NCBI GenBank assembly: GCA_945787295.1
Contig: CALZHQ010000078.1
Location: 1 to 21,401 of the forward strand
Direction of reading: 5' to 3'
DNA from: an uncultured Desulfuromonadales bacterium
Lineage (GTDB): Bacteria > Desulfobacterota > Desulfuromonadia > Desulfuromonadales > Geopsychrobacteraceae
Length of the DNA: 21,401 nucleotides
The stretch's first letter is position 1; each line of letters opens with the position of its first letter. This document shows, one piece after another, positions 9,273-18,146 of the stretch. A program made the position numbers and the translations under genes. The notes under the pieces were generated by a model. It did no database searches. It was not told where the DNA came from and saw nothing but the letters and a program-made list of their open reading frames with translations.

Positions 9273-9469
9273 AGTTATTTATTCTCGCGCTTTTTCTGTT
9301 TCTGCTCGCTTTTAGCGGCTTGGCCATCGGCCTGATCGTTCGGCGCAAGGGGCTACGCAGCGGTTGTGGCCATGCTCCTAGTACAGATACCGATTGCCGC
9401 TGCGAAGCGGAGCTGGATATCAGTATGCGCGGGCAGGATGAGTGTCAGAATAAAAAGCCTAAGCCCTAA
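9269..9469 (+). CDS. nqrM: Na+-NQR maturation factor NqrM (DUF539)
   Basis: A 66-residue protein with an N-terminal membrane helix (residues about 3-24), a basic RRKGLR patch and a cysteine-rich tail (C33, C43, C45, C59). This is the small DUF539 family whose members sit after apbE in nqr operons and are needed to assemble the pump, probably by delivering the iron bound by NqrD/NqrE cysteines. The tail is more divergent than in Vibrio homologues (GCGHAPSTDTDCRCE, then ECQNKKPKP). It overlaps apbE by four bases and ends the operon; I see no clear hairpin terminator after it. Confidence 0.88.
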   Translation: MKLFILALFLFLLAFSGLAIGLIVRRKGLRSGCGHAPSTDTDCRCEAELDISMRGQDECQNKKPKP

Positions 9470-9573
9470 GAGGGAAGCACGGAGCTATTTTCTACAATCT
9501 GCGGTCGGCAGGTCTTTCTGAATTCACTTGGCTTTCTCCTCTTTTAAACTGCACTCCGTTGCATATGGGTTCA

Positions 9574-9602
9574 TTGAATAGGGAGCGGAGCTCGGTTATA
9601 AT
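9574..9602 (+). promoter_or_regulatory. Near-consensus sigma-70 promoter of the DUF4382 lipoprotein gene
   Basis: TTGAAT (9574-9579), a 17-bp spacer, and TATAAT (9597-9602) place the transcription start near 9609, about 50 bases before the ATG at 9658. This also argues against longer in-frame starts upstream, which would lie in front of or inside the promoter. Confidence 0.75.
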
Positions 9603-9657
9603 GAGAAAGTTTCGGCGGATGCGCCGTTGTTTATTGCCCATGACCAAGGAGACAAAA

Positions 9658-10866
9658 ATGAAAAGCGACCTGAAAAACCCCGGACTATTTTTATTGTGTG
9701 TGTTGGCGATGTTCTTTCTAGCCGCCTGCGGCGGTGGTGGCGACGGCAGTTCGACCACCTCGAGTATGGGCACGCTCAAAACCACGCTGACGGACAGTTC
9801 CACCGAGGAATACCAGGCCATCTATGTGACCGTCGAGCGGGTGGAGGTTAAACCAGAAAGTGGAGATTGGGAAACAGTGGCCACCCCGGGCGGAACTTAT
9901 GATCTGCTCTCTCTGGTCAATGGCGTCAGGGAAGAGCTCGGCATAAGTTTTTTGGACTCCGGGCACTACAACCAGATGCGGCTGATTCTAGGTGACACGC
10001 CGGATAGTGGATTGAATATTCTGGGAGATCCACATCCCAATAATGTCGAAGGCAATTACCTGATTGATCAAAGCGACGCTGTCCATAAATTGAAGGTGCC
10101 CAGTGGTTTCAATACCGGCATTAAAATCGTGCATGGCTTTGATATCAGTGAAAATCAAACGACCGAGTTAATTCTCGATTTCGATGCCATGAAATCGGTG
10201 GTTAAAGCCGGTTCAAGCGGCAAGTACCTGTTAAAACCGACCATCAAGGTTCTGGATACCGTGGATTCGGCGATTGTATCCGGTCTGGTGAGTGATGGGA
10301 CCGATGGTATAGAGGGTGCGCTGGTCAGTGCGCAGATGTTTGACAATCTGGCGCTTGATGCTGCGGATGAGGTCACTGTTGAACGTAGCACCATTACCGC
10401 CGGGGACGACAGCGATACCATTGATGATGAAACCGGTGAGTATTCTCTCTATCTGCCAGCCGGAGACTACAACCTGGTGGCCTATCGCACCGGCTATGAA
10501 CCGGTCTGTCATACGGTCAGCCCGACTGTTGCCAGTAGTCCGACGGCGCAAAATTTTTCCCTGCCCGCCGCCGTGACCGGAACCGTTTCAGGCCTTGTTC
10601 ATATCAGCAGCGCCGACCCCATTAGCAACCCTGATCCGCATGTGACCATCGATTTCCGGCAGGTCGTTGATTGTGACGGCACCAACGCCATGATCAATGT
10701 TAAAACCCTTGAAATTGGTGACGAGTTCACCTACTCCGTCGACCTGCCGATCGGCGACTACCAGGTTGTTGCCTTGTACATTGACGAAACTGGAACAAAA
10801 ACAACCCTGACCTACAACATCAGTATCGCTGAGAATCCGGAAACAACTCGCAACCTATTTTTCTAG
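9658..10866 (+). CDS. DUF4382 surface/periplasmic lipoprotein with carboxypeptidase-regulatory-like repeats
   Basis: A 402-residue lipoprotein started at ATG 9658, which has AAGGAG (9646-9651) and gives a clean signal peptide ending in lipobox LAAC followed by a flexible GGGGDGSSTTSS linker (lipidated C24). Residues about 37-195 match DUF4382 (GTLKTTLTDSSTEEYQAIYV, VERVEVKP, YDLLSLVNG, YNQMRLIL, GIKIVHGFDI, LILDFDAMKSVV). Two beta-sandwich repeats follow: GLVSDG...GEYSLYLPAGDYNLVAYRTGYE (about 205-285) and GLVHISS...EFTYSVDLPIGDYQVVALY (about 310-385), like carboxypeptidase regulatory domains. Function is unknown; such proteins are anchored to the cell envelope. It is a single-gene unit with its own promoter and terminator. 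Confidence 0.85.
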   Translation: MKSDLKNPGLFLLCVLAMFFLAACGGGGDGSSTTSSMGTLKTTLTDSSTEEYQAIYVTVERVEVKPESGDWETVATPGGTYDLLSLVNGVREELGISFLDSGHYNQMRLILGDTPDSGLNILGDPHPNNVEGNYLIDQSDAVHKLKVPSGFNTGIKIVHGFDISENQTTELILDFDAMKSVVKAGSSGKYLLKPTIKVLDTVDSAIVSGLVSDGTDGIEGALVSAQMFDNLALDAADEVTVERSTITAGDDSDTIDDETGEYSLYLPAGDYNLVAYRTGYEPVCHTVSPTVASSPTAQNFSLPAAVTGTVSGLVHISSADPISNPDPHVTIDFRQVVDCDGTNAMINVKTLEIGDEFTYSVDLPIGDYQVVALYIDETGTKTTLTYNISIAENPETTRNLFF

Positions 10867-11022
10867 CCTGGGAGCTTTAGGTTTTTTCTGGCGTGGTGTT
10901 TGGAACAACATTGATGAATAGCAGGTACACTTATGATCCGGAAGGTTGAGTTCTCTGAATAAGTTTAAGCTGCTAGTTAATCGCATCGTAACTCCCCAAA
11001 ATACTTTCAATCAGGCATCCAG

Positions 11023-11052
11023 AGCCCCCGGTTTTTAAAATCGGGGGCTTTT
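11023..11052 (+). terminator. Rho-independent terminator after the DUF4382 lipoprotein gene
   Basis: AGCCCCCG (11023-11030) pairs with CGGGGGCT (11042-11049), an 8-bp GC-rich stem, followed by TTTT in the GGCTTTTC context. It lies about 157 bases past the stop codon, so either the mRNA has a long 3' tail or a short untranslated RNA occupies 10867-11022. Confidence 0.7.
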
Positions 11053-11515
11053 CTGATTCATCAGAGGGGAATGCAGACCCGTCGAGCTTCTCAATCAGTT
11101 AAGCTAAGCTTTCTCGCCATTAATTCGCGTCGAACACTGCTGTGAATTAAAAGAAAATAAGGCGTTATGCTTAATTGAAATGAAATAATCCCTCCCTGTT
11201 CTTGACAGTCCTATTGCTAGTGATACGTTTAAATTCTTTAGCTATTACCTACAGATTCAGTCAACGTATTAGAGTTTTCTTGCTGCCAGACTTTCCTTAT
11301 CGGCATCTTCTCCTCACCTCTTCTAATATGTTGAGGCGCTCGACGCCAATTTAACTGGTGCGTCATTAATTGTGACCTTTTGGAACAGGTTATAAGCGAA
11401 GCCCTCAAATCCAATTTCAAACACATTGATTAGGCAACACCCGCCGAAACTCCTGTATTGGTTCGATAGCTGTTCCCAGGTGGGAAAGATCGCAAGCTCA
11501 AGAAAGGAGATCTCT
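11053..11515. other. AT-richer non-coding leader before the multicopper oxidase gene
   Basis: About 460 bases with no convincing gene; short open frames on both strands lack ribosome sites and start in odd places. It contains a TTGACA hexamer at 11202-11207 without a good -10 at standard spacing, and an inverted repeat TTAATTC (11120-11126) / GAATTAA (11144-11150) that extends to 10 pairs in RNA if G-U pairs are allowed. A second small dyad GGCG-CTCGA-CGCC lies near 11335-11347. The promoter and 5' untranslated region of the oxidase gene must lie here, but I cannot place them. I checked for GEMM-type riboswitch signatures by eye and saw none. Confidence 0.5.
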
Positions 11516-14500
11516 ATGGAAATATTGAAATGGAAGAAGCTTTTGTCTCTAAAGGCGATGGCATGGTTGGTTTTTGCATTGCTTGTTCCGGCGGTGGCTT
11601 TTGCCGCGACCGCGACCGTCCAACCGGTCATGGACACTACGATTTACCAGGGCACAGATCCCGTGACTTTGGAAAATTTCGAGGATAACAGCTGCGGAGG
11701 TGGACCGCTGTTCAGCGGTGTGACCGCCGATGGCTTCCTGAGGCGCGCGCTGCTGAAATTTCCAATCTCCCAGGCCGAGGGTGGGCCTGTCCCGCCTGGA
11801 TCGACGATCAACGGCCTAACCTTAACCATCGATGTCGAGCGGGCCGGTGCGAGCAATCCAACCACCATGACTCTCTCTCCGATTACCCAGGCCTGGAATG
11901 CCGGTGTTGAAGACTGTACCGCGATTCGCGGCGGTGGCCAGGGTGTGCCGGCCGCACCTGGCGATGCAACCTGGTTGGATGCCATGTTCCAACAAACTCC
12001 CTGGGTCAACGCGGGGGGCGACTTCGGCGCGGTGAGCGCCAGTGCGCTGATCCCGACCAGTGGCCTGGGCTCCTGGACCGCTGCTGGAGCGACTGACCCC
12101 ATGGTTCAGGATGCACAAAACTGGCTCAACAATCCGACCGCTAATTTCGGCTGGATCGTCGTCGGTGATGAAGCACTGGTCCCTTCTACGATCCGATTTA
12201 CCAGCAGTGAAGGAGGTGCAGGACCAGAGCTACTGATCGATTACACACCAATCGGTGATACCTTCGCCTGTTGTTTCGAGACCGGTTCTTGTAGCGAGTT
12301 CCTGGTTGGCGATGAAGCCTCGTGCTCTGCAGCCGGCGGTACGGTTTTCGCGGGTGACCCTGTCTGTTCTCCCAACCCCTGCCCACAGCCAGTTGGTGCC
12401 TGCTGCAACGCGGATGAAAGCTGTTCCGACCTGGTATCGCGCAGCGAGTGCGAAGCGGCCGGCGGGTTTTTCAACGGCGCCGACAGCAGCTGTTCGGACA
12501 ACAGCGTCAACTGTGGTCTCGAGCCTTTCGTCGATGCACTGCCGATCCCCGGAGTTCTGCAGCCAGTCGGTTCAACCGGTGGCGTCGAACAGTATGAGGT
12601 CACCATGGAGCCGGCTCGCCAGCAGTTACACCGCGACCTGCCGGATACCGATGTCTGGGGTTACAATGGCCTCTATCCCGGCCCGACCATCGAAGCAAGG
12701 GTCGACCAGCCGATAGAGGTCAAGTATATTAACGACTTACAACTCGGTGGCAGTCGCGGCAACCACCTTTTTCAGGTTGACGAGTGCCCGCATGGACCGA
12801 ATTACTGGCAAGACACGGCGCGGACCGTACCGCATCTGCATGGTGGCCACGTGCCGGCCCGCTTTGATGGGCAGCCCGAATATGACTTCATGCCGGGCGA
12901 GTTTGACATCTATCAATACCCTAATCACAATCAGCTGCCGGCCACCCTCTGGTATCACGACCATGCCCTCGGCATCACGCGTTTGAACGTCTATGCCGGA
13001 TTGGCGGCTTATTACCTGCTGCGGGACGACTTTGAGCTCAATCTCGGTCTGCCGGATGCTGAGTATGAAGTGCCGCTGGTCGTCCAGGATCGCAGCTTCT
13101 TCGAGGACGGTTCACTCTTATATCCGCCGAATTTGACCGACTCCTTCTTTGGCGACAAGGTCCTGGTCAACGGCAAGGTCTGGCCCTATCTGAATGTCAA
13201 GCAGGGTAAATACCGTTTCCGCGTCTTGAACGGCTCCAACGCCCGTCAGTACAAGCTGAGATTGGAGAATCTCGCTGATCCGACACAAGTGATTCCATTT
13301 CAGCTGATCGGTACCGATGGTGGCCTGATCACGTCACCGATCGCCCTCAACGACTTCGTGATGGCACCAGCCGAGCGCTTTGATGTGGTGGTTGATTTTA
13401 GCGGTTTTGCACCGGGAACTGAAATCGTGCTGAAAAATGACCAACCGCAGCTCCCGGCCCTGCCGAATGTGATGAAGTTTATTGTCACCGGTGAGGTCGG
13501 TTTCAATAACGCGCTACCGACCACCTTGCGGCCGGTTATTCCAATTCCCGAAAGTCAGGCGACCAACACCCGCCAGTTCCGGTTAGAACGGATCGCCGAA
13601 CCTTGCGCCGGCGGCGAATGGGTGATCCAGTCACTGGATGCTCAAGGCAACGTGATCGGCGAGCATTGGGATGACATTACGGAATTCCCGACCGTGGAAT
13701 CTACCGAGATCTGGGAATTTGAGAACCCGACCAATGTTATGCACCCGATGCATGTCCACCTGGTGATGTTCCAGGTATTGGAGCGCATCAGACTCTCTGA
13801 CGGTGCTTCGCTGCCGCTCATGCCCTGGGAGGTAAACACCTGGAAGGATACCGTTCAGGCGAAGCCAGGGACGCTGACCAGGGTTATCATGAAGTTCGAG
13901 GACTACCTCGGTAAGTTCCCTTATCACTGCCATATCCTCGACCACGAGGATCACGAGATGATGCGCCAGTTCCAGGTCACCAATGACCCGGCCAACTGCA
14001 ACAACGATGGCATTTGCGGACCGGGAGAGGACTGCATCAGTTGTGGCGATTGTGGTACGGTCAGCGGCGCTCTGTGCGGCAATGGCCTCTGCGAGATCGG
14101 AGACGGTGAGAACTTCTTCAATTGCCCGCTGGACTGTGCTGGTGATGACAAGGGGAAAGATACTTTTGCCTGTGGCGATCCTACGACTGGCGATTTTGTT
14201 GATTGTAGCGATCCGCGCTGTACCGAAGACTACTTCTGTCGGACCAAGACCCGAGTCCCGGCCTGCTGCGGTGATTCTCTTTGTGAAGGCCAGGAGACTG
14301 CAGCGAATTGCGCCAATGATTGTGCCGGTGGCGGTTGTACCGACATTATGGAGCGTGATGCGTGCAACGCTGATCCGGACTGCATGTGGGAAGGTGGCAA
14401 GAACAGTGGCCAGTGCGTTGATGCCTCGGCGGGTTGCACCCCGACCGGTCCGGAAGGGCCGTTCGGCGATCCGACCTGCAGCGACGGAATCGACAACGAC

Positions 14501-14638
14501 TGTAACGGTCTGACTGACGCCGCTGATCCAGCGTGTCAGGATGTGCCGATGAATTGTCCTGACTATCCGGATAAGGATACCTGTAACGCAGACCCGACCT
14601 GTAGGTGGAACAACAAGCGTGGTTGCGAAACCAGGTAA
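11516..14638 (+). CDS. Secreted multicopper oxidase with DNRLRE-like and cysteine-rich modules
   Basis: A 1040-residue protein started at ATG 11516, set by AAGGAG at 11504-11509; an upstream in-frame start would put the signal peptide inside the chain. Residues 1-31 are a Sec signal peptide (ending AVAFAA). Residues about 32-243 resemble a DNRLRE/CBM96-type domain. Two related cysteine modules (about 249-333; FACCFETGSC and GACCNADESC) precede the oxidase core. The copper ligands are complete: HLHGGH (440-445), HDH (481-483), HPMHVH (743-748) and HCHILDHEDHEM (804-815; C805, H810 and axial M815 for type 1 copper). From about 823 to the end the chain is cysteine-rich, with CGNGLCEIGDGE-type, CSDGIDNDCNG-type and CNADPxCxW repeats. 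It is closest in spirit to the CotA/OmpB-type oxidases; Geobacter OmpB is a secreted multicopper protein needed for Fe(III) oxide reduction. Substrate not deducible; Fe, Mn or Cu are options. Confidence 0.9.
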   Translation: MEILKWKKLLSLKAMAWLVFALLVPAVAFAATATVQPVMDTTIYQGTDPVTLENFEDNSCGGGPLFSGVTADGFLRRALLKFPISQAEGGPVPPGSTINGLTLTIDVERAGASNPTTMTLSPITQAWNAGVEDCTAIRGGGQGVPAAPGDATWLDAMFQQTPWVNAGGDFGAVSASALIPTSGLGSWTAAGATDPMVQDAQNWLNNPTANFGWIVVGDEALVPSTIRFTSSEGGAGPELLIDYTPIGDTFACCFETGSCSEFLVGDEASCSAAGGTVFAGDPVCSPNPCPQPVGACCNADESCSDLVSRSECEAAGGFFNGADSSCSDNSVNCGLEPFVDALPIPGVLQPVGSTGGVEQYEVTMEPARQQLHRDLPDTDVWGYNGLYPGPTIEARVDQPIEVKYINDLQLGGSRGNHLFQVDECPHGPNYWQDTARTVPHLHGGHVPARFDGQPEYDFMPGEFDIYQYPNHNQLPATLWYHDHALGITRLNVYAGLAAYYLLRDDFELNLGLPDAEYEVPLVVQDRSFFEDGSLLYPPNLTDSFFGDKVLVNGKVWPYLNVKQGKYRFRVLNGSNARQYKLRLENLADPTQVIPFQLIGTDGGLITSPIALNDFVMAPAERFDVVVDFSGFAPGTEIVLKNDQPQLPALPNVMKFIVTGEVGFNNALPTTLRPVIPIPESQATNTRQFRLERIAEPCAGGEWVIQSLDAQGNVIGEHWDDITEFPTVESTEIWEFENPTNVMHPMHVHLVMFQVLERIRLSDGASLPLMPWEVNTWKDTVQAKPGTLTRVIMKFEDYLGKFPYHCHILDHEDHEMMRQFQVTNDPANCNNDGICGPGEDCISCGDCGTVSGALCGNGLCEIGDGENFFNCPLDCAGDDKGKDTFACGDPTTGDFVDCSDPRCTEDYFCRTKTRVPACCGDSLCEGQETAANCANDCAGGGCTDIMERDACNADPDCMWEGGKNSGQCVDASAGCTPTGPEGPFGDPTCSDGIDNDCNGLTDAADPACQDVPMNCPDYPDKDTCNADPTCRWNNKRGCETR

Positions 14639-14650
14639 ATCGCTGCTGCA

Positions 14651-14672
14651 AGGGGAGGTGTAAGCCTCCCCC
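14651..14672 (+). terminator. Hairpin just after the multicopper oxidase stop codon
   Basis: AGGGGAGG-TGTAAG-CCTCCCCCT forms a 7-8 bp GC-rich stem with a six-base loop, 13 bases past the stop. No T-tract follows, so it is more likely an mRNA-stabilising or pausing hairpin than a terminator on its own; the true terminator follows at 14702. Confidence 0.4.
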
Positions 14673-14701
14673 TGTGAAAGGCATTGTCCACTCAAATTAG
14701 A

Positions 14702-14741
14702 AAAATAAGCCCAGCCCGCATTAGCAGGCCGGGCTTATTTT
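14702..14741. terminator. Bidirectional terminator between the multicopper oxidase and the yciI operon
   Basis: AAAATAAGCCC (14702-14712) is the exact reverse complement of GGGCTTATTTT (14731-14741). The stem can be extended inward by GCC/GGC across one A-C mismatch, and it is flanked by A- and T-tracts on the proper sides for both strands. It sits between convergent genes. Confidence 0.85.
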
Positions 14742-14820
14742 ATGAGTTGATTTCTGTTTTGCCTCAGGATGAGTTGTTCAGTCACCGGTTGAAAATAGCA
14801 ACTTGGCCGATTTTATCCAT

Positions 14821-15096
14821 TTACGGCAACACCTTCTTCCACGGCTGAATAATCACCTTCTCAAACAGGCCAGCTTTGGCGTATGGGTCATTGGCGGCAA
14901 AATCTTCGGCATCGCTGTATGATTCGAAGTTAAGGATCACCACCGAGCCATTCATGTTCTCTTCGGTATCGAGGGTCGGTCCCGCGGCGTGCAATTTGTC
15001 GCCGAAGCTTTTCAGGTAGTCGACATGAGCTGGGCGGTTGTCCATCCGCACCTGCAGGTGGTCCGGTTTATCGAAACAGTGGATGACGTAGAGCAT
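14821..15096 (-). CDS. YciI-family protein
   Basis: A 91-residue protein (MLYVIHCFDKPDHLQVRMDNRPAHVDYL..., with AAGPTL and GSVVILNFESYSDAEDFAANDPYAKAGLFE). These are the typical YciI landmarks, a dimeric ferredoxin-like fold of the muconolactone-isomerase type with a conserved histidine (H25-H27 region) and aspartate (NDPY). Another ATG six bases upstream at 15102 is possible, but AGGAG would then be only one or two bases away; the spacing fits ATG 15096. It follows the response regulator after 26-32 bases on the same strand with no terminator, so it is probably the third gene of the sensor operon. Its biochemical role is unknown; some relatives are peroxide- or pollutant-degrading enzymes, which cannot be assumed here. 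Confidence 0.85.
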   Translation of the reverse strand: MLYVIHCFDKPDHLQVRMDNRPAHVDYLKSFGDKLHAAGPTLDTEENMNGSVVILNFESYSDAEDFAANDPYAKAGLFEKVIIQPWKKVLP

Positions 15097-15128
15097 GATC
15101 ATTCTCCTTTGAAGAGTGAAGTTATCAA

Positions 15129-16472
<1,344 letters not shown>

Positions 16473-16473
16473 A

Positions 16474-18027
16474 TTATGCCTCTGCTGACTGGTTCTGCAG
16501 CGGGACGTTGATGGTAAAGATGGCGCCGCCTTCGGGAGCGTTGCGAGCTGTCAGTTCACCGTCCATCTGTTTGATCAACGAATAGGAGACCGACAGGCCC
16601 AGTCCCGTCCCTTCGCCGACCTCCTTGGTGGTGAAGAAGGGCTCGAAAATTTTATCCAGATGTTCCGCGGCGATGCCGGGCCCGCTGTCGGCGATACTGA
16701 TAATCAGCCGTTGCTCTTCGAGCTGGCTGCGGACCTGCAGTTTGCCGCCCACTTCGCCCATCGCCTGGACCGCATTGCCGGCCAGGTTGATGACCACCTG
16801 GCGCAAAGCTTCCATGCCGACCAGCAGCGGTTTTTCGATCTGCAGTTGCATGTCGAGTTCGACATTGCGCCGGCCGATGCAGGTCAGCTCCAGGCAGTCG
16901 CAGATCATCGCATCGACATTCCCCTGTTTCAGTTCCAACGGTTCCTTGCGGCCGATGTTGAGCAGCTGCTGAACCGTTCCCTTGATCCGCTCGACACCCT
17001 GGGCGAGCAGCTCGAGGTAGCGGCGCAACAGGTCCGGCTGGTCCATGCTCCGTTTCATGGTCTGGATACAGTTCTGCATGCCGCCGAGGGGGTTGTTGAT
17101 TTCGTGGGAGATTCCCGCGACTAAGCGGCCGAGGGCGGCCTGCTTTTCGCTCTGAAACACCTGCTGACGGGTTGCGTCCAGCTCCTGCTGCGAGTCTTCC
17201 AGCCGCTGACAGAGTTTGCGGAAGTTGCCGCTCAGCGAGCCGATCTCATCGTTCGGTTCGATATCGTCAGAGGCATCAAAAGTGCGCTGTTCCGGATACA
17301 GATCCATCTGCCGGGCCAGCTTTTGCAGGCGCTTGGCGACCAAGAGGTCAAACAGGAAAAAGATCGTCAACGAAACGATGATAATGGTGGCGATGGCGAT
17401 GTTGAGCAGCAGCCGGTTGTTCTGCTTGATTTCTGCAAACGCCCAGTCGATCGGGATCGAAACACTCATGCCGCCACGGATATCGCCGATATCGTAGCCC
17501 TGACCGGTATGACATTCGAGGCAGCCGGAATCAACCTTCAGTGGCGCCATGTAGCGCAGGCGCTGGCTGTCCTCGGATTTTTCGATACTGACCGCTTCTG
17601 CACGCCCCTGATCGAACTGTTCCAGGCTGCCACGCTCAAATTTATCCGGAATGTTGTCCGGGTTCATCGGGTTAAGGCTGGTGACGTTGAACTGGCCCAT
17701 CCCTTGTTTCGCCGCATAGGCAGAGAGCTCACGGGTGACCATCGCCGGGTTGCGCTTGACCAGCCAGTTTCCTTCTTCATCCTGAATTTGCCCGTCGGCG
17801 AGAAATGGATTTTCTTCAACCCCGGGACCTTTGACCAGAAACAGGCCGTTGTGGTCGGCGACCCACTGGCGGGTGATGAGAATCTGGTTGAAGAGCATCT
17901 TCGCCTGCCGGGTCGCCTGCTGCACAACCAGCTCTTCCTGAAAGCTGGAGGTGCGATAAAAAGTGACGCCGTACGAACAACAGGTGACCAGCCCGATCAG
18001 GATGATGAATTTGGTTTTCAGCTGCAT
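16474..18027 (-). CDS. Membrane sensor histidine kinase with periplasmic c-type heme (DUF3365) domain
   Basis: A 517-residue kinase. ATG 18027 is preceded by AAGGAGG seven bases away; a longer frame back to 18303 lacks a site and is rejected. TM1 is residues about 7-25 and TM2 about 206-229, enclosing a periplasmic domain with DUF3365/Tll0287-like motifs (HNGLFLVKGPGVEENPF, RYMAPLKV, GDIRGGMSVSIP). The domain has a heme-c site CLECH (169-173). A HAMP-like linker leads to the H-box GISHEINNPLGG (phospho-accepting H308), then ATPase boxes DSGPGI and GTGLGLS. The heme makes a gas, nitrite or redox sensor likely; which one is unknown. It is the first gene of the kinase-regulator-yciI operon and diverges from nrfHA, which supports a nitrite- or NO-linked signal. 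Confidence 0.93.
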   Translation of the reverse strand: MQLKTKFIILIGLVTCCSYGVTFYRTSSFQEELVVQQATRQAKMLFNQILITRQWVADHNGLFLVKGPGVEENPFLADGQIQDEEGNWLVKRNPAMVTRELSAYAAKQGMGQFNVTSLNPMNPDNIPDKFERGSLEQFDQGRAEAVSIEKSEDSQRLRYMAPLKVDSGCLECHTGQGYDIGDIRGGMSVSIPIDWAFAEIKQNNRLLLNIAIATIIIVSLTIFFLFDLLVAKRLQKLARQMDLYPEQRTFDASDDIEPNDEIGSLSGNFRKLCQRLEDSQQELDATRQQVFQSEKQAALGRLVAGISHEINNPLGGMQNCIQTMKRSMDQPDLLRRYLELLAQGVERIKGTVQQLLNIGRKEPLELKQGNVDAMICDCLELTCIGRRNVELDMQLQIEKPLLVGMEALRQVVINLAGNAVQAMGEVGGKLQVRSQLEEQRLIISIADSGPGIAAEHLDKIFEPFFTTKEVGEGTGLGLSVSYSLIKQMDGELTARNAPEGGAIFTINVPLQNQSAEA

Positions 18028-18045
18028 GACCGCCTCCTTGGAAAC

Positions 18046-18061
18046 GCTACCAAACGGTAAC
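18046..18061. promoter_or_regulatory. Upstream activator site 1 (16-bp dyad) for nrfHA
   Basis: GCTACC-AAAC-GGTAAC. The two six-base arms are inverted repeats except at one position. The same motif recurs 34 bp to the right, and both lie upstream of the sigma-54 promoter, with this copy centred near -119 relative to the predicted start. This is the usual placement for an NtrC-type activator. It also lies 19 bp before the kinase ATG, so it could serve autoregulation. Confidence 0.6.
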
Positions 18062-18079
18062 ATAAGAGCGCAGGGAATA

Positions 18080-18095
18080 GCTACTGGCAGGTAAC
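18080..18095. promoter_or_regulatory. Upstream activator site 2 (16-bp dyad) for nrfHA
   Basis: GCTACT-GGCA-GGTAAC matches site 1 at 11 of the 12 arm positions (GCTACY-N4-GGTAAC), while the four-base centre differs completely, as expected for a protein-contacted dyad. It is centred near -85 relative to the predicted nrfH start. Confidence 0.6.
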
Positions 18096-18146
18096 ACAAT
18101 ATGTATACGAGTTTCTTTATGTATATGAAATAAAACGTTTTTTTTC

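Noticed and set aside
9559..9657. Longer start of the DUF4382 lipoprotein at 9559
   Set aside because: It precedes and overlaps the sigma-70 promoter at 9574-9602 and would place 33 residues before the lipoprotein signal; ATG 9658 has AAGGAG.
11426..11515. Longer start of the multicopper oxidase at 11426
   Set aside because: The extension lacks a ribosome site and would bury the signal peptide; AAGGAG at 11504-11509 fixes ATG 11516.
11053..11515. Cyclic-di-GMP (GEMM) riboswitch in the multicopper oxidase leader
   Set aside because: GEMM riboswitches are common in related bacteria, so I looked for the conserved GCAAAGC and CACAGGGCAAA-type segments and did not find them.
13631..14695. 354-residue minus-strand frame over the multicopper oxidase tail
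   Set aside because: The plus strand carries complete copper ligands and cysteine repeats there. The minus frame is repetitive in Ala, Thr and Ile and runs across the bidirectional terminator region, so it is a shadow.
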